NCBI RefSeq assembly: GCF_900299525.1
Contig: NZ_OMKA01000001.1
Span: forward strand, 558,001 to 622,000
DNA from: Aquimarina sp. Aq78
Lineage (GTDB): Bacteria; Bacteroidota; Bacteroidia; Flavobacteriales; Flavobacteriaceae
Direction of reading: 5' to 3'
Length of the DNA: 64,000 nt
Both the position numbers and the translations under genes were made by a program. How positions within the stretch are numbered: position 1 is the first letter of the stretch; each line of letters begins with the position of its first letter. Positions 27,430-37,354 of the stretch are shown one piece after another. Under the pieces are notes generated by a model. It did not search any database and was not told where the DNA came from. It was given only the letters and a program-made list of their open reading frames with translations.

Positions 27430-27437
27430 TATCTTTG
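27430..27437 (+). promoter_or_regulatory. -7 box next to the DCC-protein start
   Basis: TATCTTTG fits TAnnTTTG exactly and ends 4 nt before the ATG at 27442, implying a leaderless or nearly leaderless transcript. Confidence 0.45.
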
Positions 27438-27441
27438 TAGT

Positions 27442-27855
27442 ATGGTTGAAGATGGAAAAAAAATTATATTATTTGATGGTGTTTGTAACTTATGCAACAC
27501 TGCTGTCTTATTTACTATTAAACGAGATAAAAATGATGTATTTCGCTATGCTCCATTACAAAGCAAAATTGGAAAAAGATTAATTGCAGAGAGAAATATT
27601 GATCCTACAAAACTAGATTCTATACTATTAATTGATCCAAATATTGCTTACTATTATAAATCAACAGCTGCTTTACATATTGCAAGACAGCTGTCTGGTA
27701 TATATCCCTTACTTTCGGTTTTTCTTATTTTACCGAGATTCCTTAGAGATTGGATCTATGACATTATTGCCAAAAACAGATATAAATGGTTTGGCAAAAA
27801 AGAAAGTTGTATGATTCCAACCCCAGAGCTCAATGCTCTTTTTATAGATCAATAG
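27442..27855 (+). CDS. DCC-family thiol-disulfide oxidoreductase (DUF393)
   Basis: A 137-residue protein with the family signature DGVCNLC at residues 12-18, giving a CxxC redox pair (Cys15/Cys18) in a thioredoxin-like position. The start is taken at the ATG at 27442, giving MVEDGKKIILFDG; a TTG at 27403 would add 13 residues that do not resemble the family. YYYKSTAALHIARQL is the second conserved block. The cellular substrate is unknown; members are predicted disulfide oxidoreductases. Confidence 0.88.
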   Translation: MVEDGKKIILFDGVCNLCNTAVLFTIKRDKNDVFRYAPLQSKIGKRLIAERNIDPTKLDSILLIDPNIAYYYKSTAALHIARQLSGIYPLLSVFLILPRFLRDWIYDIIAKNRYKWFGKKESCMIPTPELNALFIDQ

Positions 27856-27880
27856 TAATTGAATCATTATCTACATTCCT

Positions 27881-28066
27881 TCATTTAGTCTCCGGTGTAA
27901 TAACCGAAGAACCATTCGTTCTATGCTTTACCGTATGTTCAGTTTGATATTTTTTTCTGAGCTCATTTGATTGAGCATCTAACTTATTAATATTATCAAT
28001 ATGCACAATACTGAGACATATTACTGCAAAGGTAATAAGCACTATGGGTAGTAAAAGCCGTTTCAT
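27881..28066 (-). CDS. Small single-pass membrane protein, unknown
   Basis: A 61-residue reading frame with a Lys-Arg start and hydrophobic segment (residues 3-21, LLLPIVLITFAVICLSIVH) followed by a charged tail (LDAQSNELRKKYQTEH). It sits convergent to the DCC gene and divergent from the MuiA-like gene. No family is recognised; coding status rests on its signal-anchor-like composition and the lack of any overlapping gene. Confidence 0.5.
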   Translation of the reverse strand: MKRLLLPIVLITFAVICLSIVHIDNINKLDAQSNELRKKYQTEHTVKHRTNGSSVITPETK

Positions 28067-28288
28067 CTTTATGAGTGTTTATGTGATACTTCAAATGTAT
28101 AGATAAGAACGATACAGCGTAAGGGGATTTTAACTAAGAATGCTCAGGGGGTTTTTCCCCTGCTAAAAACACAAACGAACAACTTTAAAAAGAAGCGTTA
28201 CCTAAATCAAAAGGGTAATTCACTCAATTCTGGTTTTTATAAGAAAGACAAGACTATACATTCGCCTTGTAATTAAAACCATACTACT

Positions 28289-30154
28289 ATGAAAACCTAT
28301 ACATTACTATTTTTGTTTTTTTCATTTATAATAGCATCCGGTGCTGAAAAAAAAGCCGAAACTACAATAGAAGAGGTAACCGTGTATCTTGAAGGAGCAC
28401 AAATAAAACGAATAGCCTCTGTGAATCTAACTTCAGGTACGAATGAGATTATATTATCAGACTTATCTCCCAATATCGATGAAAACAGTATTCAAATATC
28501 TGGATTAAAGAATACATCTATTCTTGCCATAAATTTCGCAATTAATTATCTCGAAAAGAAAAAAGATTCTGAAGAGTTAGCATCTTTTAAAAAACAACTA
28601 AAGTCAATATTACAGCAAAAAAATAATTTTAATAATAATGTATCGGGTCTTCAACAAGAACAAAAACTTTTAAATAACAATCAACGTATTGGAAGTGATG
28701 CTACTCCTATTTCCTTAGAAAAAGTAAAAGAAATTTCTGCTTATTATCGAGAAAGATCAACAGCAATAGAAAACGAAATATACACGCTCAATCAAAAGGT
28801 AAATGATCTAAATAATCAAATTCAAGATCTTAAAAATGAGATCAATAAACTTGAAGACCATACCAAAGAAGAACGAGGTGAGATCAAATTAAAACTAGAC
28901 TCCCCTATTGCCTCTAATTTAATCTTAGAAATACGATATAACGTTGCTAATGCTGGATGGTTTCCTCTATATGATATTAAATCAAATAGCACAGAGTCGC
29001 CACTTAACATAACCTATAAAGCAAATGTATATCAACAAACGGGTACAGATTGGAAAAATGCAAATATCATTTTATCTACAGGAGACCCTAATACTAATAA
29101 TTTGAAACCCGATCTAAGTCCAAAATATTTAAATTTTACATATCGAGGATATAGAAAAGCTAATACAGTTAATAAATATTCCTATAAATACAATCCAACC
29201 ATAAGAAGAGTATCTGGGATCATTACAGATGAACAGGGAATGCCTCTACCCGGGGTCAATATCATAGAAAAAGGAACAACTAATGGCACACAAACAGATT
29301 TTGATGGTAGATACACCATTAATATACAGGGTGGTCGAGAACTTTCTTTTTCCTCTCTCGGGTTTACCAACAAAACAATTCCTATCCACTCGTCATCAAT
29401 AAATATAGCTCTAGAAATGGATTCTAATCAATTAGATGAAGTAGTTGTTACTTCTAAATTACGAGGAAAAGTTCTAGGTCTTTCTTCTACCAAAAGAAAG
29501 GAAGAAAAAAAAGAGTACAACCAAATCGTCGAAACCAAAGAGTCGGGAATAACCAGTACCCGATTTAAGATCAAAAAGAAATACACTATTAATTCTAATG
29601 CCGATATTACCGTAATTGCTATTGATGAATTTGATATGAATGCTGATTATCAATACTATACTGCACCAGAACTCAATGAAAACGTATTTCTTACCGCAAA
29701 ATTAGGGAATTGGGAACAATTTAATCTCTTAGCAGGAGAAGCAAATATCTATTTTGAAGGTAGTTTTGCCGGTAAAACAAATATTGATCCTCTGGCCACA
29801 ACAGATAGTTTAACCATTTCTCTAGGTGTCGACCCTAATATTGTCGTAAAAAGAGAACTACTCGATAATTTTAAAAGCAAATCCTTTATAGGAAATAATA
29901 AAATCATAAATCGTGGATACAAAATAAGCATCAAGAATAACAAACAAAACAAAATCTTTATTACTCTAGAAGATCGCATGCCTGTTTCACAAAATAAAGA
30001 AATCAAATTGGATAATATAAATTCTGGTAATGCTAAGTATGATACCAAAACCGGTATTATGATCTGGAAACTAAATATTTCTTCTAACCAAAAAGCAGAA
30101 AAACAATTCTCTTACCAGATTAAATACCCAAAAAACAAGCAGATTAATCTTTAA
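28289..30154 (+). CDS. MuiA-like DUF4139 protein with inserted carboxypeptidase-regulatory-like domain
   Basis: A 621-residue secreted protein. Signal peptide 1-18; N-terminal DUF4140-type domain 20-110 (TTIEEVTVYLEGAQIKR); coiled coil about 85-195; then the DUF4139 beta domain starts (LILEIRYNVANAGWFPLYDIK). This domain is interrupted at about 305-391 by a module normally at the front of SusC receptors: RVSGIITDEQGMPLPGVNI through LDEVVVTSKLRG. DUF4139 then resumes and ends in MIWKLNISSNQKAEKQFSYQIKYP. The family name comes from 'mucoidy inhibitor A', whose mechanism is unclear. It is monocistronic and its last 4 nt overlap the end of the converging lipoprotein gene. Confidence 0.85.
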   Translation: MKTYTLLFLFFSFIIASGAEKKAETTIEEVTVYLEGAQIKRIASVNLTSGTNEIILSDLSPNIDENSIQISGLKNTSILAINFAINYLEKKKDSEELASFKKQLKSILQQKNNFNNNVSGLQQEQKLLNNNQRIGSDATPISLEKVKEISAYYRERSTAIENEIYTLNQKVNDLNNQIQDLKNEINKLEDHTKEERGEIKLKLDSPIASNLILEIRYNVANAGWFPLYDIKSNSTESPLNITYKANVYQQTGTDWKNANIILSTGDPNTNNLKPDLSPKYLNFTYRGYRKANTVNKYSYKYNPTIRRVSGIITDEQGMPLPGVNIIEKGTTNGTQTDFDGRYTINIQGGRELSFSSLGFTNKTIPIHSSSINIALEMDSNQLDEVVVTSKLRGKVLGLSSTKRKEEKKEYNQIVETKESGITSTRFKIKKKYTINSNADITVIAIDEFDMNADYQYYTAPELNENVFLTAKLGNWEQFNLLAGEANIYFEGSFAGKTNIDPLATTDSLTISLGVDPNIVVKRELLDNFKSKSFIGNNKIINRGYKISIKNNKQNKIFITLEDRMPVSQNKEIKLDNINSGNAKYDTKTGIMIWKLNISSNQKAEKQFSYQIKYPKNKQINL

Positions 30155-30564
30155 CGTTGAAATGTATACCGAAAACCATCTTTAAACTGCTCGTCAATGA
30201 TAAACTCATCAGTCGTAATCTCAAAATTGCCTAAGTTTCTGTCATTGACGATCAGTTCTTTATTACCATCTATAGTAACAATCGAAAAAGTATAGGTTCC
30301 CGTTGGAAATAAATCTTCGATAGAAGAACTAGCAGCATTATTATTTGTTACTTCAACTCTTTTTTTAGTATCATCAAAATCCCAAACAATAATTCCTTTT
30401 TCAAAATTCTCATTTACACCTGCAAACCCTCCTGTAATGTTTACTAAATTCCAAATTCCTGTCAAACCAGATGGATTAGGAGCCGGATCAACCGGGTTAC
30501 CATCATCATCTCCACTACAACCTATCATTGCAAATAAGAACACTATATAAATAAAATGTTTCAT
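30151..30564 (-). CDS. Lipocalin-like lipoprotein
   Basis: A 137-residue lipoprotein (signal to GCSGDDDG, Cys16) followed by a Pro-rich linker and a small barrel-like domain opening LTGIWNLVNITGGF and closing FRYTFQR. GxWxL near the start of the domain is the usual mark of lipocalin-like proteins of Bacteroidota. The stop overlaps the end of the converging MuiA-like gene by 4 nt. Ligand unknown. Confidence 0.75.
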   Translation of the reverse strand: MKHFIYIVFLFAMIGCSGDDDGNPVDPAPNPSGLTGIWNLVNITGGFAGVNENFEKGIIVWDFDDTKKRVEVTNNNAASSSIEDLFPTGTYTFSIVTIDGNKELIVNDRNLGNFEITTDEFIIDEQFKDGFRYTFQR

Positions 30565-30680
30565 CTCAACTATTTTTGGTTACTATCTATATAACAGTAG
30601 ATGAATTACATTTAGTATCCGTTGCGTTAACAAATGTTAAATATCAAAATATATAACCATATCATTTTATCAGAATCTAA

Positions 30681-32123
30681 CTAAATCAAAGTTTCTGCAA
30701 TGTGCTCTATTTCGTCTAAAAGAGCTACCAGGTCATCTTTCTGGGTCAATGGATTCATAATTGTAGTTCTTAAATAACGATGCTCTCCTATTGTTGTTTG
30801 AACAATATAAAATTTACCAGATTTCACTAACATTTGACGAATAGCATTGTTAAGGGTATTAAGATCTTTATTATCGGTTTTGATATATCTGAAATTAATA
30901 ATATTTGCTTCTGGCTCTAGTGCTAACTCGAAAGAAGGTCGCTCACTTACCATTTTTGCAAAGATCGAACCCAGGTCATAAAGTCTATCAATATTCTTCT
31001 CGAATATTTCTTCTCCATAAGTTTTAAGGATTGTATACACCTTAATAGACATCATTAATTTTGTGCATTCAAAAGTTCGTTTCCCCGAATTGTACCATTC
31101 TCTGGTATGCTGAGAATCCCAAAGATATTGAGCTTTTTGAGCAAATGTTTGATATGCATTTTCTCCTTTCTTAAAAATTAACGCTGTGTTTAAAGCTGGA
31201 GTCATTAACATTTTATGAAAATCTATAACTACAGAATCGGCACGAGATATTCCATTGGTCAGATGTTGATATTTTTTTGAGAATACCACTCCTCCTCCAT
31301 GTGCTCCATCTATATGAAACCACAAGTTATTTAGTTCGGCAAAATCAGCTAATGCTTCCAAATCATCATATGATCCGGTAGCAGTAGAAGAAGCACAACC
31401 AATTAGTGCAATCACATGAAACCCATCACATTTAGCTTTATCCAGATACTTATTTAATACACTTGTATCTATTTTAAAATCTTTATCCACTGGTACTTTG
31501 ATAATCCCTTCGCTTCCTAAACCAAGAATTCTAGCCGCTCTATCAATGCAATAATGCGCTTCTTCAGAAACCAGAATTGCCAACTTTTCCTGATGCCCTC
31601 GTTCCCAAACGGCAGATGGGGCTTTGGCTTTACGCGCAGCCAATAATGCAGTGAGATTAGCCAAAGTGCCTCCCGAAGTAAGAAAACCAGAAGTTTCTGC
31701 AGTGTATCCAATTTTTTTTGCTACAAAATCAGTAACAATTTTTTCAATAGCATTAGCCGCCATTCCCATTTCATATACACCAGTACCATTACTTAATAAA
31801 TCGGACATCAGTCCAGCCAAAGTTGAAACCAATGCAGGGACTGCTACTTGATGACCAATATATCTTGGATGATGTACCTGTATTGAGTGATCTAAAATGT
31901 TTTTAAATACATCTAGTGTTCCCGAATCTGATGCAAAATCTTGTTTCCAATAGGATAATTCTTCATCTGGATTACGAAAAGGTAGTACAGGATGTCCTCG
32001 ATCAGTCTGGACTTTCTCTAAATGATCAGCTAGTAAATCAATAACTTGATGCCCCATCTTTCTAAAATCTGAAGGATCATAAGCTTTCTCTAATATATCT
32101 GTTTTTGGTATTGTATTCTGCAT
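30681..32123 (-). CDS. PLP-dependent group II amino-acid decarboxylase
   Basis: A 480-residue decarboxylase related to glutamate, aromatic amino-acid and L-2,4-diaminobutyrate decarboxylases. The PLP lysine is Lys304 in IDFHKMLMTP; the cofactor-binding HIDGAHGGG and TSGGTLANLTAL segments are present. The usual motif is DPHK, so DFHK is a variant. Substrate cannot be assigned; diaminobutyrate/2,4-diamino acid or aspartate-type activity fits the length. It is divergent from a LysR regulator with 119 nt between them, and a dicarboxylate/amino-acid symporter lies beyond the regulator, which together suggest an amino-acid substrate and inducible control. Confidence 0.88.
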   Translation of the reverse strand: MQNTIPKTDILEKAYDPSDFRKMGHQVIDLLADHLEKVQTDRGHPVLPFRNPDEELSYWKQDFASDSGTLDVFKNILDHSIQVHHPRYIGHQVAVPALVSTLAGLMSDLLSNGTGVYEMGMAANAIEKIVTDFVAKKIGYTAETSGFLTSGGTLANLTALLAARKAKAPSAVWERGHQEKLAILVSEEAHYCIDRAARILGLGSEGIIKVPVDKDFKIDTSVLNKYLDKAKCDGFHVIALIGCASSTATGSYDDLEALADFAELNNLWFHIDGAHGGGVVFSKKYQHLTNGISRADSVVIDFHKMLMTPALNTALIFKKGENAYQTFAQKAQYLWDSQHTREWYNSGKRTFECTKLMMSIKVYTILKTYGEEIFEKNIDRLYDLGSIFAKMVSERPSFELALEPEANIINFRYIKTDNKDLNTLNNAIRQMLVKSGKFYIVQTTIGEHRYLRTTIMNPLTQKDDLVALLDEIEHIAETLI

Positions 32124-32209
32124 ATTGTGTATTAGAATTATATCTTATGGATTAAACAAACATTTAAACATTTCAAAATTAGCTATCTACATTTATAATA
32201 AAAAATACT

Positions 32210-32217
32210 TAATTTTG
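32210..32217 (+). promoter_or_regulatory. -7 box for the LysR gene
   Basis: TAATTTTG matches TAnnTTTG and lies 25 nt before the LysR ATG, in the intergenic region shared with the decarboxylase. LysR-type operator sites would be expected here, but I could not pick out a certain T-N11-A pair. Confidence 0.45.
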
Positions 32218-32242
32218 ATAGATTAATAACAAAAAGTTATAA

Positions 32243-33124
32243 ATGACTCTTCAGCAAATAAAAAGTGTAGTTATATTATCAGAAAAGCTAAATTTTACAA
32301 GAGCGGCAGAAGAACTAAACATTGTTCAACCAGCCTTAAGTAGGCAAATTAAGCAGCTAGAAGAACAGATTGGGGCTATTCTATTTACAAGAGACAAACG
32401 TAACGTAAAACTTACTCCTGCCGGGCAATATTTTGTAAAAGAAGTAAAAAAACAACTTGCTCAATTAGAAAGGATAAAAAAACAAACTGTGAATATTCAC
32501 AATGGGCATGCCGGAGAGATTAACATAGGCTTTACTCATTCTATAATGCAAACGATTTTGCCCGAAATTTTAAAAACAATTAATTATCAAATACCTGGTA
32601 TAAAAGCGGTTTTAAAAGAAATGAATAACCGTGATCAATATTTGGCATTACAACAAAACGAATTAGATATTGGCTTTGCTACAAACCCAATGGTTCCTTT
32701 TAACTTAAAAAGTAAAGTACTTCGTATTGATAATTTTTTAATATTACTACCAGAAAATCATCCTATCGATAAACATAATTATACAGATTTCTCTGTCTTT
32801 TCTAATGAGGAGTTCATATTTCCATCGGTAGCAGATGGCCCTAATTATGTTCATATCCTGGAGTCTATCTGTATTGACGCTGGTTTTGCACCAAAAATTG
32901 TTCACGAAACTGATTCTGCAAGTACCAGTTTCAGGCTTGTCGAAGCTGGATTAGGAATCTCCTTCGAACCAGTATCTTCACTACAGGGACATGAGTTTCC
33001 TATAAAAATAATTGAATTAAAAAATATAAAACAAAAGGCACAACTGACTATGATGTGGAATCCCGAAAGAGAAACGGAATATCCATTATTATTTGAATTA
33101 CTTAAAAACTGGGCCGTTAGCTAA
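32243..33124 (+). CDS. LysR-family transcriptional regulator
   Basis: A 293-residue regulator: winged helix-turn-helix at residues 3-62 (LNFTRAAEELNIVQPALSRQIKQLEEQIGAILFTR) and a type 2 periplasmic-binding-like effector domain at about 90-290 (EINIGFTHSIMQTILPEIL). Divergence from the decarboxylase gene is the typical arrangement for a LysR regulator and its target. The stop is 26 nt from that of the converging symporter gene. Effector unknown. Confidence 0.93.
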   Translation: MTLQQIKSVVILSEKLNFTRAAEELNIVQPALSRQIKQLEEQIGAILFTRDKRNVKLTPAGQYFVKEVKKQLAQLERIKKQTVNIHNGHAGEINIGFTHSIMQTILPEILKTINYQIPGIKAVLKEMNNRDQYLALQQNELDIGFATNPMVPFNLKSKVLRIDNFLILLPENHPIDKHNYTDFSVFSNEEFIFPSVADGPNYVHILESICIDAGFAPKIVHETDSASTSFRLVEAGLGISFEPVSSLQGHEFPIKIIELKNIKQKAQLTMMWNPERETEYPLLFELLKNWAVS

Positions 33125-33149
33125 ATAGAAATAATTTTTTAATTCAAAC

Positions 33150-34472
33150 CTATCCCTGATAATCATCATCCCATTCTTTTACATGGGGTTCACCCAATTT
33201 TCCAACTGATTTTGCTACAATCATAGATACAGTAGCATCTCCAGTAACATTAACTGTCGTTCTTAACATATCTAATGGTCTGTCTACTGCAAAGATTAGT
33301 GCCAAACCAATTGGTAATTTATCCGACGGGAAACCAATTGCTTCCAATACAATAACCAGCATTACCATCCCTGCTCCGGGAACAGCTGCTGATCCTATTG
33401 AAGCCAATAAAGCGGTTAATACAATAGTAATTTGATTGCTAAACGTTAATCCTTCTGGCCAAAGCACTTGCATAATAAATACAGAAGCTACTGCCTGATA
33501 CAAACTGGTGCCATCCATATTGATAGTCGCACCAACGGGTAATACAAAACTAGATACTTCTTTATCTACACCAATATGCTCTTCTACTCTTTCCATAGTA
33601 ACAGGAAGTGTAGCTGCGCTAGAACTAGTTGAAAACGCTAATAATTGTGCCGGACTGATTTCTTTTAAAAACCATAATGGTGATTTTTTGGTAATAACAG
33701 CTACCAGCATACAATAAAATACAATCATTAAACCTAATCCAAATACGACAACACCGGCATATTTTAATAATGCCAACAATATATCAGGATCATCAGAAGT
33801 AACTACTACATTGGCTAATAATGCAAAAACAGCATATGGTGCCGTAAGCATAATTAAATCAACCATTTTTAATACTACATCATTAAGACTATCAAAGAAT
33901 TTTTTGAGAGGTTCTGATTGTGAAGGCTTTATTAATAACATACTGATACCAAGAAAAATCGCAAAGAATATCACTTGCAACATCATCTTATTATTGCTCA
34001 TTGCTTTAAAAGCATTTTCAGGTACCATATCAACAATAAATTGTAAAGGACCGCTTTGTTTTTGCTTACCTGCCTCAGCTATACGCTCAGATATTTTAGC
34101 GTTACCAGCATATTCTGTAGTTAGTTTTTCTATTGTTTCAGTAGTAATCCCATTTCCTGGTTTAAAAGTATTTACCAATAGTAAACCAATGGTTATTGCA
34201 ATTACTGTAGTTAAGATATAAATAACGATAGTTCTTCCTCCTATCAGTTTAAATTTTGAAATATCTTTTAGATCAGAGATTCCTTTGATCAAAGAAGCCA
34301 AAATTAATGGAACTGCAATTAGCTTTAATAGATTTACAAATATGGTTCCTAAAGGTGCAATCCAATCTCCTGTAAATCCCTTTCCCCATGAAAGTGTTGT
34401 CATTAAAAATCCGAATAAGATACCAAGTATCATTCCGATCATAATTTTCCAATGCAGTGCGATTTTTTTCAT
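33150..34472 (-). CDS. Dicarboxylate/amino acid:cation symporter (DAACS family)
   Basis: A 440-residue inner-membrane transporter of the GltP/GltT/DctA type. Signature sequences are present: AFSTSSSAATLPVTM (serine-rich re-entrant loop), VGATINMDGTSLYQAVA (NMDGT cation site) and AAVPGAGMVMLV. About eight membrane helices are expected. Substrates in the family are glutamate, aspartate or C4-dicarboxylates, driven by Na+ or H+. It converges with the LysR gene and is monocistronic. A link to the nearby decarboxylase is plausible but unproven. Confidence 0.92.
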   Translation of the reverse strand: MKKIALHWKIMIGMILGILFGFLMTTLSWGKGFTGDWIAPLGTIFVNLLKLIAVPLILASLIKGISDLKDISKFKLIGGRTIVIYILTTVIAITIGLLLVNTFKPGNGITTETIEKLTTEYAGNAKISERIAEAGKQKQSGPLQFIVDMVPENAFKAMSNNKMMLQVIFFAIFLGISMLLIKPSQSEPLKKFFDSLNDVVLKMVDLIMLTAPYAVFALLANVVVTSDDPDILLALLKYAGVVVFGLGLMIVFYCMLVAVITKKSPLWFLKEISPAQLLAFSTSSSAATLPVTMERVEEHIGVDKEVSSFVLPVGATINMDGTSLYQAVASVFIMQVLWPEGLTFSNQITIVLTALLASIGSAAVPGAGMVMLVIVLEAIGFPSDKLPIGLALIFAVDRPLDMLRTTVNVTGDATVSMIVAKSVGKLGEPHVKEWDDDYQG

Positions 34473-34650
34473 GTGAAGAATTTATTTTTTAAGCCAAAAC
34501 AGCGTCCAAGATATAAATTTAAAATAATAAAAAGGGATAGAAATTACGAAATACGAAATAAAAGGTCTGTTTTTTTAGTATATCAGTGTTTTACAGACCT
34601 GTAATTTTAATTTATCATCTTGTATTAAAACCAGATTACCTGGTATTAAT

Positions 34651-35715
34651 TTATTTCTTAATTGTTCTATTCATTAACCAATAATCAACAAGTACCAGGG
34701 CAGCCATAGCTTCAACAATAGGCACAGCTCTAGGCACAACACAAGGGTCATGTCGTCCTTTTCCCTGCATAGTAACGATATTACCATCTTTATCAATAGT
34801 CTCCTGATCCTGCATAATTGTAGCTACTGGTTTAAAGGCTACATTAAAATAGATATCCATCCCATTAGAAATTCCTCCTTGTATACCACCAGATAGATTA
34901 GTTTGTGTAGTTCCATCGGTATTAAAAAGATCATTATGCTGACTTCCTTTTAGCTCTGATCCAGCAAAACCACTTCCATACTCAAACCCTTTAACTGCAT
35001 TAATTGATAACATTGCCTTCCCTAATTCGGCATGTAACTTATCAAAAGCCGGTTCTCCTAATCCCACAGGTGCACCAGAAATAACACAGCTTACAATTCC
35101 GCCAACGGTATCTCCTTCTTTTCTAATTTCCTTGATGTAGTGTTCCATTTCCGAAGCCAACTCAGGATCCGGGCATCTTACAATATTACTTTCTGTTAAT
35201 GACAAATCAAGTTCGGTATGGCTTTTCTCTAATTTAATAGCACCAACACCACTTACATAAGCATTAAATTTTATATCAGACAATACTTGTTTAGCGATTG
35301 CTCCTGCTACTACTCTACTTGCTGTTTCACGAGCAGAAGAACGTCCTCCTCCTCTATAATCTCTAATACCATATTTCTGATCATAGGTATAATCTGCATG
35401 AGACGGGCGGTAAGAATCTTTAATATGAGAATAATCTTTAGATTTTTGATTTGCATTTTTAATCGCAAAACCAATTGGAGTTCCTGTCGTAACGCCTTCA
35501 AAAATGCCAGAATAAAACTCCACACTATCGGGTTCTTTACGTTGTGTAACAATAGCCGACTGGCCAGGTTTACGACGATCCAGTTCTTGTTGGATAGCTT
35601 CTAAGTCAAGTGTTACACCAGCGGGGCAACCATCAATGACTCCGCCAATTGCTACTCCGTGTGATTCTCCAAAAGTAGTTACCTTAAATAGGTTACCAAA
35701 TGTATTTCCTGCCAT
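34651..35715 (-). CDS. aroC: Chorismate synthase
   Basis: Last step of the shikimate pathway, EPSP to chorismate with reduced FMN. The start is the ATG at 35715 ([20 protein letters not shown]); an ATG six codons upstream gives MLKIVC before it and is unlikely. Family signatures [19 protein letters not shown] at the N terminus, [19 protein letters not shown] sequence ([15 protein letters not shown]) in the middle and the C-terminal [20 protein letters not shown] are all present. At 354 residues it is normal length. Single gene, with its own promoter box. Confidence 0.95.
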   Translation of the reverse strand: MAGNTFGNLFKVTTFGESHGVAIGGVIDGCPAGVTLDLEAIQQELDRRKPGQSAIVTQRKEPDSVEFYSGIFEGVTTGTPIGFAIKNANQKSKDYSHIKDSYRPSHADYTYDQKYGIRDYRGGGRSSARETASRVVAGAIAKQVLSDIKFNAYVSGVGAIKLEKSHTELDLSLTESNIVRCPDPELASEMEHYIKEIRKEGDTVGGIVSCVISGAPVGLGEPAFDKLHAELGKAMLSINAVKGFEYGSGFAGSELKGSQHNDLFNTDGTTQTNLSGGIQGGISNGMDIYFNVAFKPVATIMQDQETIDKDGNIVTMQGKGRHDPCVVPRAVPIVEAMAALVLVDYWLMNRTIKK

Positions 35716-35730
35716 GCATACAATTTTTAG

Positions 35731-35738
35731 CAAATGTA
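35731..35738 (-). promoter_or_regulatory. -7 box for aroC
   Basis: On the minus strand TACATTTG matches TAnnTTTG exactly, 15 nt before the chosen aroC ATG. The short 5' leader it implies supports the 35715 start over 35733, which would lie upstream of the transcript start. Confidence 0.55.
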
Positions 35739-36005
35739 ATTTTTAATCTTCAAAAATACAGTAGTATTATGATATAAAAAATCGGGTTTCATTTACAAAA
35801 ATTGAATCAAAATTCATTTTTTACTAAAAGTTAAAAATTGCATCAATTTATACCCTTACTGAAAACAGGATATTTCCATCTAAGAAAACCCTATCAATTG
35901 TCGTTCTGATTTATAATATTTGCTGATTTACTGATCAAAGACGATGGTAGAAATTCTGTCATGGTCTTATTCATAATAAATTAATTAGGTGTTTGAATAT
36001 TACGA

Positions 36006-37349
36006 CTAAAATATATACCACAATAACAAGGACATCACTAAGCCTGTGCACGCAATCAAAGTGGTCATTACTGTCCATGAGTGAAATGTTTGTTTTTCGG
36101 TTAAACCGAGGTATTGTCCTACTAACCAAAACCCACTATCATTAACATGTGATAAAATAGTCGCTCCAGAAGCTATTGATATAACAAATAGTGCAATTTG
36201 AGCAGCACTAAAATCACCAGCTAAAATAATTGGAGATGCTATTCCAGCAGCAGCAATCATTGCTGTTGTGGCTGATCCTTGAAGTATACGTATCAAAGCC
36301 GCTACTATAAAAGCAAATAGTAAAGGGTGTATAAACGATCCTTGTAGCGAAGAAGCTAATATCTCCCCTGCTTTAGTGTCTACCAAGATTTGCTTAAAAG
36401 CTCCTCCTGCCCCAGTAAGCAATATTATAGCTCCCGCGGGTTGAAAAGATTTCATAGACAATTTTAATAATTCGTCTCTTCCTGTTCCTCTTTTAATTCC
36501 TAAAATATACCATGCAAGGAGGTTTGCTATAATTAAAGCAGTAAATGGATGCCCCAGTAATGCAATACTATATGTTACTGATTCTGGCAAAAAATTCTCA
36601 CCCATCCAATCTCCAAGAAAAACAGTTTTTAAAACGATTAAAAGAATTGGTAATGCTATAATTGCTATAATAGTGATTGGACTAGGATATTCTTTATCTT
36701 CTAGGATATTTACGCCTTGTTTTGGTATCGAAACGCTTATTTTCTTAGAAATATATTTTGCAAAAACGGGTCCACTAATTATCGCGGCAGGGATACCAGT
36801 AATAAACCCTAAGATAATTACCCAGCCTAAATTAGCCCCAAGAATATCTGCAACCGCAACTGGCCCGGGAGTTGGTGGAATAAAACTATGTGTAATAGCT
36901 AACCCTGCTAGTAAAGGAATCGCATATAATAATACCGATTTTTTGGTATTTCTCGCAATAGCATACACTACAGGAACTAAAATGATAAATGCCACATCAA
37001 AGAATACCGGAATAGCGATAATAAAACCAGTAATCATCATCGCCCAGGATGCATTTTTTTCACCTGCGAGTTTTAATATATATCTTGCTAAGCCTTGAGC
37101 TCCGCCAGAATGTTCTAATAATCCTCCAAATAAGGCTCCTAACCCAACTACTGTAGCCACAAAACCTAGAGTTCCTCCCATTCCATTTTTTATACTATCC
37201 AGAATCATTTCTGGTGACAACCCAGCAATGATACCGACAAGTATACATACAATAAGAAGCGCAATAAAAGCCTGTATTTTTAATTTTAGAATCATGAAAA
37301 GTAGAGCAAAAATACCTACTCCTACTGCAATTAGTAATTGATACTCCAT
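36006..37349 (-). CDS. gntP: Gluconate:H+ symporter, GntP family
   Basis: A 447-residue permease with about twelve hydrophobic segments. Family hallmarks include GLGALFGGLLEHSGGAQGLARYIL, HSFIPPTPGPVAVADILGANLG and the C-terminal SHVNDSGFWLVGQYLGLTEKQTF. GntP proteins carry gluconate or related sugar acids. It is the last gene of a three-gene operon, 5 nt after the gluconokinase/6-phosphogluconate dehydrogenase gene, which strongly supports gluconate as substrate. Confidence 0.93.
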   Translation of the reverse strand: MEYQLLIAVGVGIFALLFMILKLKIQAFIALLIVCILVGIIAGLSPEMILDSIKNGMGGTLGFVATVVGLGALFGGLLEHSGGAQGLARYILKLAGEKNASWAMMITGFIIAIPVFFDVAFIILVPVVYAIARNTKKSVLLYAIPLLAGLAITHSFIPPTPGPVAVADILGANLGWVIILGFITGIPAAIISGPVFAKYISKKISVSIPKQGVNILEDKEYPSPITIIAIIALPILLIVLKTVFLGDWMGENFLPESVTYSIALLGHPFTALIIANLLAWYILGIKRGTGRDELLKLSMKSFQPAGAIILLTGAGGAFKQILVDTKAGEILASSLQGSFIHPLLFAFIVAALIRILQGSATTAMIAAAGIASPIILAGDFSAAQIALFVISIASGATILSHVNDSGFWLVGQYLGLTEKQTFHSWTVMTTLIACTGLVMSLLLWYIF

Positions 37350-37354
37350 ATATA

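Noticed and set aside
33508..34476. Plus-strand frames of up to 136 codons opposite the symporter gene
   Set aside because: They are antisense to a well-conserved transporter and show no family features.
36673..37098. A 141-codon plus-strand frame opposite gntP
   Set aside because: It mirrors the hydrophobic codons of the permease and has no independent support.
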